A stretch of 45,405 bases of DNA from Polyangiaceae bacterium (GTDB lineage: Bacteria > Myxococcota_A > Polyangia > Polyangiales > Polyangiaceae). This document shows positions 41,331 to 45,405 of this stretch, piece after piece; positions within the stretch are counted from its first letter, which is position 1; each line of letters begins with the position of its first letter. The DNA lies in contig JAICQO010000054.1 in the NCBI GenBank assembly GCA_025937835.1, forward strand, positions 1 to 45,405. The letters are read 5' to 3'. The notes below the pieces were generated by a model. That model saw only the letters and a list, made by a program, of their open reading frames with translations. It searched no databases and was not told the origin of the DNA. Made by a program: the position numbers and the translations under genes.

Positions 41331-41876
41331 ATGTTTCGCGTGGTGCCATGGCTGTTCGCGAGCGCACTCTTGGCTGCGCCCGCGGCAGCGCAGAGCGAGG
41401 AACCGAAGAACCCGTGCGGAGCTCTCGACCAGCCGTGCATGACCGCCGGAGACACGGGAGATCAACCTGGCATCTGCGTGATGACCACCTGCATCTATCG
41501 CTCTCTGGTCCCGATGTGCCGGCAGCCTTACGAATGTCCGCGTTGTCTCCGACGGGCGATCGAAGCGAGCGGCGGCATACCGCCCATCGGCGGTAGCTCG
41601 GGGACCGCGGGCATTCCGGATTGTCGCTCTCTGGGGGGCACCGCCTTCGCCACCGCCGCCGGCGGCAGCCCTGCGACGGGTGGCTGGAACGTGACCTACC
41701 TGGGATGCGATGTCGGTTGCGAAGACGACGACGGCTGCAGCGTCGCCGCCGGTCCCGTTTCGAGGGCGAGCGCGCCCTGGTCTTTGCTCCCGCTGCTGGC
41801 GCTCGGAGTCACGTGGCGGTGCCGGTCGCTCCGACAAATGAAGCTCACGGCGCGACGTAGCCTTCCGCGAAGGTGA
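41331..41876 (+). CDS. Cys-rich secreted protein with MYXO-CTERM-like C-terminus
   Basis: The 181-residue product starts at ATG 41331 after GGGAG (41319-41323) with a signal peptide (VPWLFASALLAAPAAAQ). It has about a dozen cysteines (for example CGALDQPCMT, GICVMTTCIY, CRQPYECPRC). The C-terminus reads DDGCSVAAGP, a hydrophobic stretch SLLPLLALGV (151-160) and a basic end WRCRSLR, the layout of the MYXO-CTERM sorting signal (Cys, transmembrane helix, Arg cluster). Such proteins are processed and anchored to the outer membrane surface in myxobacteria. It follows the ABC-2 permease by 36 bases. The tail (QMKLTARRSLPRR) runs 32 bases into the opposite-strand gene. Confidence 0.8.
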   Translation: MFRVVPWLFASALLAAPAAAQSEEPKNPCGALDQPCMTAGDTGDQPGICVMTTCIYRSLVPMCRQPYECPRCLRRAIEASGGIPPIGGSSGTAGIPDCRSLGGTAFATAAGGSPATGGWNVTYLGCDVGCEDDDGCSVAAGPVSRASAPWSLLPLLALGVTWRCRSLRQMKLTARRSLPRR

Positions 41877-42954
41877 TCGTCTTGTACGCCGTGTGCTCAT
41901 CCGGGTCGCGATACACGCGCTGGAAATTGGAGCCGTTGGTCGAGCGCAGGATCTCTCCGCCCCACTCGACGCGCAGGTAAAAGCCGCCGTCGAACCAAGC
42001 GGCGTCGTGACATTGCGAGAGCGAGCGCCACTGCCCCTCGCAGTACGTGCCCTGCTCGATCTCCATTTCCGTCCAGGTCAGGCCGTCGCTCGACTCGAAG
42101 CTGGTGCTCGAGTCGCCGTAGGACACGAATTTGCCGGCGCGAAACGCGAGCGCCGTGTGCTTCTCGGTGTTGCCAATGCGCTCGCCGTACGGCTCCCAGT
42201 CGAGCCCGTCGGCGGAGCGATAGAAGCGACCTGGATCGCCGGCGCCGTAGAAGTAACCGTCCTTGTAGGCCAGCCCTTCGATGATCTGTTGATTTTGAAA
42301 CTCGTCGCGCACCATCGAGTGCTGCGTCCAGGTCACGCCGTCGTCCGAATACACGAGCTTCCAGCCGGTCGCGATCCAGCGGCCCTTGCCGTAGGCAACA
42401 GCGCGTAACAGGTTTTCGTCGTCGGCGTTCGCGTCGCCGAACTCGACCGCGTCGCTCCAGGTTTTTCCGTCGTCCCGCGACACCACGCGCAAGCCGCCGT
42501 AACCCACCGCGATGATGCCTTTGACGTAATCCGCCGGGATCTCATCACCGGGCACGGCCGGCGCGCCGGCTTCGCCACCTTCCCCGCCTTGGCCGTCCAT
42601 GGGCTCGCCCGCTGCACCGGCTTCACTCGGTGGTTCGGCCGCGCCGCCCGTCGCGTTCTTGCCACCGGTTGCAGAGCCGCCCGAGCTGCCGCCGTTCGTT
42701 GCTCTGCCACCTGTGGTCGACCCGCCGCCAACCGGTGCCGCGCTCCCACCCCTGTCACCGCCAGCTGAGCTCGCGGAGGCGCCGCTCGATAGCTGGCCGC
42801 CCGCTGAAGTTCCGCCGGTTTCCGCGGCAGCGCCGCCGGCTCCTCCGCTCTCGGGGTCCGGTGGAAAAGGGTGCGTCACTTCCTCCACGCAGGCCGTGAC
42901 CAGCACCAAGCCGCAAACTGCCAGCGCCGAGGGACGAACAGGGAAAGCGGACAT
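41845..42954 (-). CDS. Lipoprotein with Gly/Ser linker and Asp-box (sialidase-like) repeats
   Basis: The 369-residue product starts at ATG 42954 with a lipoprotein signal (AVCGLVLVTAC, Cys22), then a GGA/TGGS/SGGS linker to about residue 130. The body has Asp-box-like units: VSRDDGKTWSDAV, YSDDGVTWTQHSM, YRSADGLDWEPYG, FESSDGLTWTEME, and RSTNGSNFQRVYR. Such units form the turns of a beta-propeller, as in sialidases and WD40-type exoproteins. It lacks sialidase catalytic residues that I can see, so binding is more likely than catalysis. Its stop overlaps the tail of the MYXO-CTERM-like gene by 32 bases. Confidence 0.85.
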   Translation of the reverse strand: MSAFPVRPSALAVCGLVLVTACVEEVTHPFPPDPESGGAGGAAAETGGTSAGGQLSSGASASSAGGDRGGSAAPVGGGSTTGGRATNGGSSGGSATGGKNATGGAAEPPSEAGAAGEPMDGQGGEGGEAGAPAVPGDEIPADYVKGIIAVGYGGLRVVSRDDGKTWSDAVEFGDANADDENLLRAVAYGKGRWIATGWKLVYSDDGVTWTQHSMVRDEFQNQQIIEGLAYKDGYFYGAGDPGRFYRSADGLDWEPYGERIGNTEKHTALAFRAGKFVSYGDSSTSFESSDGLTWTEMEIEQGTYCEGQWRSLSQCHDAAWFDGGFYLRVEWGGEILRSTNGSNFQRVYRDPDEHTAYKTITFAEGYVAP

Positions 42955-43003
42955 CCACAACCTACGAACCCCGAGGTCGCGGTCGCGGCTCAGCTGAGCG
43001 CGC

Positions 43004-44116
43004 TCAGGCCACGCTCGACCGATTGCGGCCGCCGCGCTTGGCGGCGTAGAGGGCTGCGTCGGCGCGCTGGACCCACGACGCGGGGGATTCACCCGGCTTG
43101 AGGGTGGCGATGCCGATCGAGATGCTGGCGCGCACTTCCACGTCGCCAGCGCGTGTGGTGTGCGCGAACTGAGCTTCGCGCATGCGCTCGGCGCGCTCGG
43201 CGACTTTTTCCGGAGAGCCTTCGCGGACGACAATCGCGAACTCTTCGCCGCCGTAGCGCGCGACGAAGTCCTCTTTGCGGAGGAAGTGACGCACCAGGTT
43301 CTCCGCGACAGCTTTCAGAACCTGGTCGCCGAAGGGGTGGCCGTACTGGTCGTTGATGGCCTTGAAGTGGTCGACGTCCACGAGCAAGAGACAGGGCATG
43401 GCGCCGAGCAGGAGCCCGAGGGCTCCGACCTTCTCGACCTCCTGGTCGAACGCGGCGCGGTTGTAGAGGTTCGTGAGGGAGTCGAGGGTGGCCTGGGTGC
43501 GCACGGCGGCCAGCTCGCTGCGCAGCGTCTGCACGCGGCCGCCGAGCTCCGACAGTTGCTCGCGCTCGCGTTGCCGGCGCCGATCGATCGAGCTCTCGAC
43601 GGCGGACGCCATCTGTTGCGCCTCTTCGCGGATGGCCTCGGTGTCGTTCCCCTCGATCGCACGCCGCAGCGCGCCGAGCCGCTGTTGGATCCGGGCGTCG
43701 CTCGTGTGTTCCTCGGCGACGCTCGCCGACAGGCAGCTCGCAAAGGCCTGGAGCGCGTGCCGCAGGTTGCCGATGCCCCGCACCACGAAGTCCTGCTCTT
43801 CGCGGCGCTGGTCGCGCACGAGCTTCAAAGCCGACGCCCAGTCGCGCCTCGAAGGGGGACCCGCCGCTTCGCTTTCGGTCGTCGCACCGAAGAACACGTG
43901 TCGGGCGAGCTGCGTGAACCGGGTCCTCGTCTCTTCGGCGGGGGACTTGTCCGTGTCGAAAGCGTAGTCGCCGAGCACCGTCAGGACCTGCCCGAGGGTA
44001 TCGACCGCTCGCTCGAGCCGTTCCAGGTCCAGCTCTCGAGGGGAGGGCGCCGAGACCGCGCTGGCGTTCGTCGGCAAGCTGCTACTTCCGCCGCGCGGAC
44101 CGAGGCTGGACGCCAT
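43004..44116 (-). CDS. GGDEF-domain diguanylate cyclase
   Basis: The 370-residue protein has an N-terminal helical region (about 25-210, with a coiled-coil stretch DRRRQREREQLSELGGRVQTLRSELAAV). The GGDEF domain follows (about 211-370: DSLTNLYNRAAFDQEV, LLLVDVDHFKAINDQYGHPFGDQVL, active site YGGEEF at 288-293, and ISIGIATLKPGESPASWVQRADAALYAAKRGGRNR). It makes cyclic di-GMP from two GTP. An inhibition (I) site RKED (280-283) lies five residues before GGEEF, so product feedback is likely. No membrane segment is seen. ATG at 44116 was chosen because the upstream frame is divergent proB DNA. Confidence 0.92.
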   Translation of the reverse strand: MASSLGPRGGSSSLPTNASAVSAPSPRELDLERLERAVDTLGQVLTVLGDYAFDTDKSPAEETRTRFTQLARHVFFGATTESEAAGPPSRRDWASALKLVRDQRREEQDFVVRGIGNLRHALQAFASCLSASVAEEHTSDARIQQRLGALRRAIEGNDTEAIREEAQQMASAVESSIDRRRQREREQLSELGGRVQTLRSELAAVRTQATLDSLTNLYNRAAFDQEVEKVGALGLLLGAMPCLLLVDVDHFKAINDQYGHPFGDQVLKAVAENLVRHFLRKEDFVARYGGEEFAIVVREGSPEKVAERAERMREAQFAHTTRAGDVEVRASISIGIATLKPGESPASWVQRADAALYAAKRGGRNRSSVA

Positions 44117-44261
44117 GCTCTGGCAACGGTCGCTTGCCGCCGCCGCTTGAGCGAATTCGGCGAAACCTCGAGAGCCCCTGCATGCGCGGACCGTACAGCA
44201 GCGCAGGACGTCGCCGATTTCGGCTTGCCGGACCCGGTTCTCGGCTGAAGAGTAGCGCCCC

Positions 44262-45356
44262 ATGTCCGACCGAGCCGAGCTGTCCCAAGCCCGTCGCATC
44301 GTGGTCAAGATCGGTTCGAGCTCACTCTCGAGCGACACCACGCTGATCCCGCGCCTGGCCGCGGAGATCTCGGGCTTGCTCGGCGAGCGGCGCGCCGTGG
44401 TCGTGGTCTCGAGCGGCGCGATCGCGCTCGGCTGCGATCGGCTCGGCTACCGCACGCGCCCGAAAGAGATGGGACGGCTGCAAGCGGCAGCAGCGGCTGG
44501 GCAGAGCGCGCTGATGCGCCGCTACGACGAGGCCTTCGCGCAGCTGAACCACCAGACGGCGCAGGTGCTGCTCACGCACGCAGATCTGTCGAGCCGCGAG
44601 CGCCTGAACAACGCGCGCAACGCGTTCTCGGAGCTGATCGACGCCGGCGCGGTGCCGATCGTGAACGAGAACGACACCGTGTCGACCGAAGAGATCAAGT
44701 TCGGCGACAACGACCAGCTGGCGGCGATGGTGGTGCCGCTCGTGGGCGCCGACGCGCTGGTGTTGCTCACGGACGTGGAAGGCGTGCTCGACGAGCAGGG
44801 CCAGCGCATCCCCCACTTCGCCAAAGATCAGGCGATCGGGCAGATCACCGGCAGCGGGCCGCGGGTAGGCACCGGCGGCATCCAAAGCAAGCTCGACGCC
44901 GCGCACAAGGCGGCGCGCTCGGGCGCCAACGTCGTCATTGCCCGCGCCCTGCGCAACGGCGTGCTGCGCGAGCTGTTCGCCGGGGACGACGTCGGAACGC
45001 TCGTGCCGCGCGAAGTGGCCCCGCTCCGCGCGCGCCAGCACTGGATCGCCTTCACCTTGCGTCCGAGCGGCGCGCTGCTGCTCGATCGCGGCGCGGTCGA
45101 AGCCGTGCGCGCCGGCAAGAGCAGCCTCCTACCCGTCGGCCTCACCGGCGTCTCCGGCGAGTTCAACGCCGGCGACGCCGTGCGCCTGATCGGCCCCGAC
45201 GGCGTCGAAGTCGGCCGCGGCCTCACACGCCTCAACGTCCTCGACGCCGCGCGCAGCGCCGGAAAAAAAGGCGACGACCTCGACAACCTCTTCGGCCCCC
45301 ACGGCCGCGAAGTCGTGGTGGTGCACAAAGACGATTTGGTCGTCGTGGGCGCGTAG
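44262..45356 (+). CDS. proB: Glutamate 5-kinase
   Basis: It catalyses the first step of proline synthesis: ATP phosphorylates glutamate to gamma-glutamyl phosphate, which the proA product reduces. The 364-residue protein has the amino-acid-kinase fold: RRIVVKIGSSSLSS (about residues 11-24), VVVVSSGAIALGCDRLG, QAAAAAGQSALMRRYDEAF, GAVPIVNENDTVSTEEIKFGDNDQLAAMV, ALVLLTDVEGVLD, and GTGGIQSKLDAAHKAARSGA. A C-terminal PUA domain (about 285-364) is present, as in most bacterial ProB. ATG at 44262 was used. Only this step of the pathway is in the window. Confidence 0.95.
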   Translation: MSDRAELSQARRIVVKIGSSSLSSDTTLIPRLAAEISGLLGERRAVVVVSSGAIALGCDRLGYRTRPKEMGRLQAAAAAGQSALMRRYDEAFAQLNHQTAQVLLTHADLSSRERLNNARNAFSELIDAGAVPIVNENDTVSTEEIKFGDNDQLAAMVVPLVGADALVLLTDVEGVLDEQGQRIPHFAKDQAIGQITGSGPRVGTGGIQSKLDAAHKAARSGANVVIARALRNGVLRELFAGDDVGTLVPREVAPLRARQHWIAFTLRPSGALLLDRGAVEAVRAGKSSLLPVGLTGVSGEFNAGDAVRLIGPDGVEVGRGLTRLNVLDAARSAGKKGDDLDNLFGPHGREVVVVHKDDLVVVGA

Positions 45357-45357
45357 G

Positions 45358-45378
45358 AAAGCCGCTTCACGGCCTTTT
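45358..45378 (+). terminator. Candidate intrinsic terminator after proB
   Basis: AAAGCCG (45358-45364) can pair with CGGCCTTT (45370-45377) around the loop CTTCA, with one bulged C, followed by a short T-run. It begins two bases after the proB stop. The stem is short, so this is a weak candidate. Confidence 0.4.
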
Positions 45379-45386
45379 GCGATCGG

Positions 45387-45405
45387 GCAACAAGAAGGTT
45401 GGAAG
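45387..45405 (+). repeat. Start of another type B repeat, cut by window end
   Basis: GCAACAAGAAGGTTGGAAG resembles the start of the rightward type B repeat at 35774 (GCAACAGGAAG...). The window ends before the shared A/G-rich module, so the assignment is tentative. Confidence 0.35.

Overview
The window reads as chromosomal DNA of a high-GC myxobacterium-like organism (class Polyangia is my best guess). The reasons are: many lipoproteins whose lipid-anchored Cys is followed by long Gly/Thr/Ala linkers; a eukaryote-like Ser/Thr kinase with a C-terminal membrane anchor; a PEGA/TPR protein; a DUF1592/DUF1552 pair; a DUF6178 protein; a C-terminus that looks like MYXO-CTERM; and many dispersed intergenic repeats. 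No rRNA, tRNA, CRISPR array or intact insertion sequence was found.

Layout. 1-1286: end of an unknown gene, an ABC-ATPase-like protein with ruined nucleotide-binding motifs, and a tiny membrane lipoprotein. 1322-3113: a thioredoxin/TPR lipoprotein (minus) and a small lipoprotein. 3344-5911: Ser/Thr kinase overlapping a PEGA/TPR gene, then a two-helix membrane protein. 6096-7955: a Cys-rich lipoprotein. 7956-8574: repeats and palindromes. 8575-11062 (minus): a DTW-domain tRNA-modification protein with an exonuclease-like tail, followed by an Hsp70-like ATPase. 11063-11513: repeats. 11514-13607: three regulators (LysR, winged helix, MarR). 13699-14349: Cu/Zn superoxide dismutase. 14350-14815: a 217-bp tandem duplication made of dispersed-repeat modules. 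14793-16850 (minus): a compact CBS / APS-kinase-like / aminoglycoside-phosphotransferase-like operon. 16936-20510 (minus): DUF1592 then DUF1552. 20750-22248: convergent HAD phosphatase and glycerophosphodiester phosphodiesterase. 22325-23191: diheme cytochrome-like lipoprotein. 23374-26980: ECF sigma factor with an overlapping membrane partner, a lipoprotein, and a convergent beta-barrel candidate. 26981-27561: a gene-free structured island. 27562-28764 (minus): DUF6178 protein.

28873-35696 carries three tandem paralogous lipoproteins and, 13 bases after the third, an exported dikinase-like lipoprotein whose phosphohistidine-like and ATP-binding domains are ordered as in glucan water dikinases. 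35697-36256 holds more repeats. 36257-39165 (minus): two tandem DUF4139 paralogs, one secreted and one a lipoprotein. 39292-41294: ABC-2 exporter (ATPase and permease). 41331-42954: a Cys-rich MYXO-CTERM-like protein convergent with an Asp-box lipoprotein. 43004-45356: a GGDEF diguanylate cyclase divergent from proB, followed by a candidate terminator and the start of another repeat at the window edge.

Much of the coding capacity goes to exported proteins: about a dozen lipoproteins, two predicted heme-binding ones, and envelope kinase or transport functions. The two most unusual items are the exported dikinase-like lipoprotein with its tandem paralogs and the modular intergenic repeat family. 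Start positions were set by signal peptides, Shine-Dalgarno-like sequences and gene overlaps. All family calls come from reading motifs; no database search was run.
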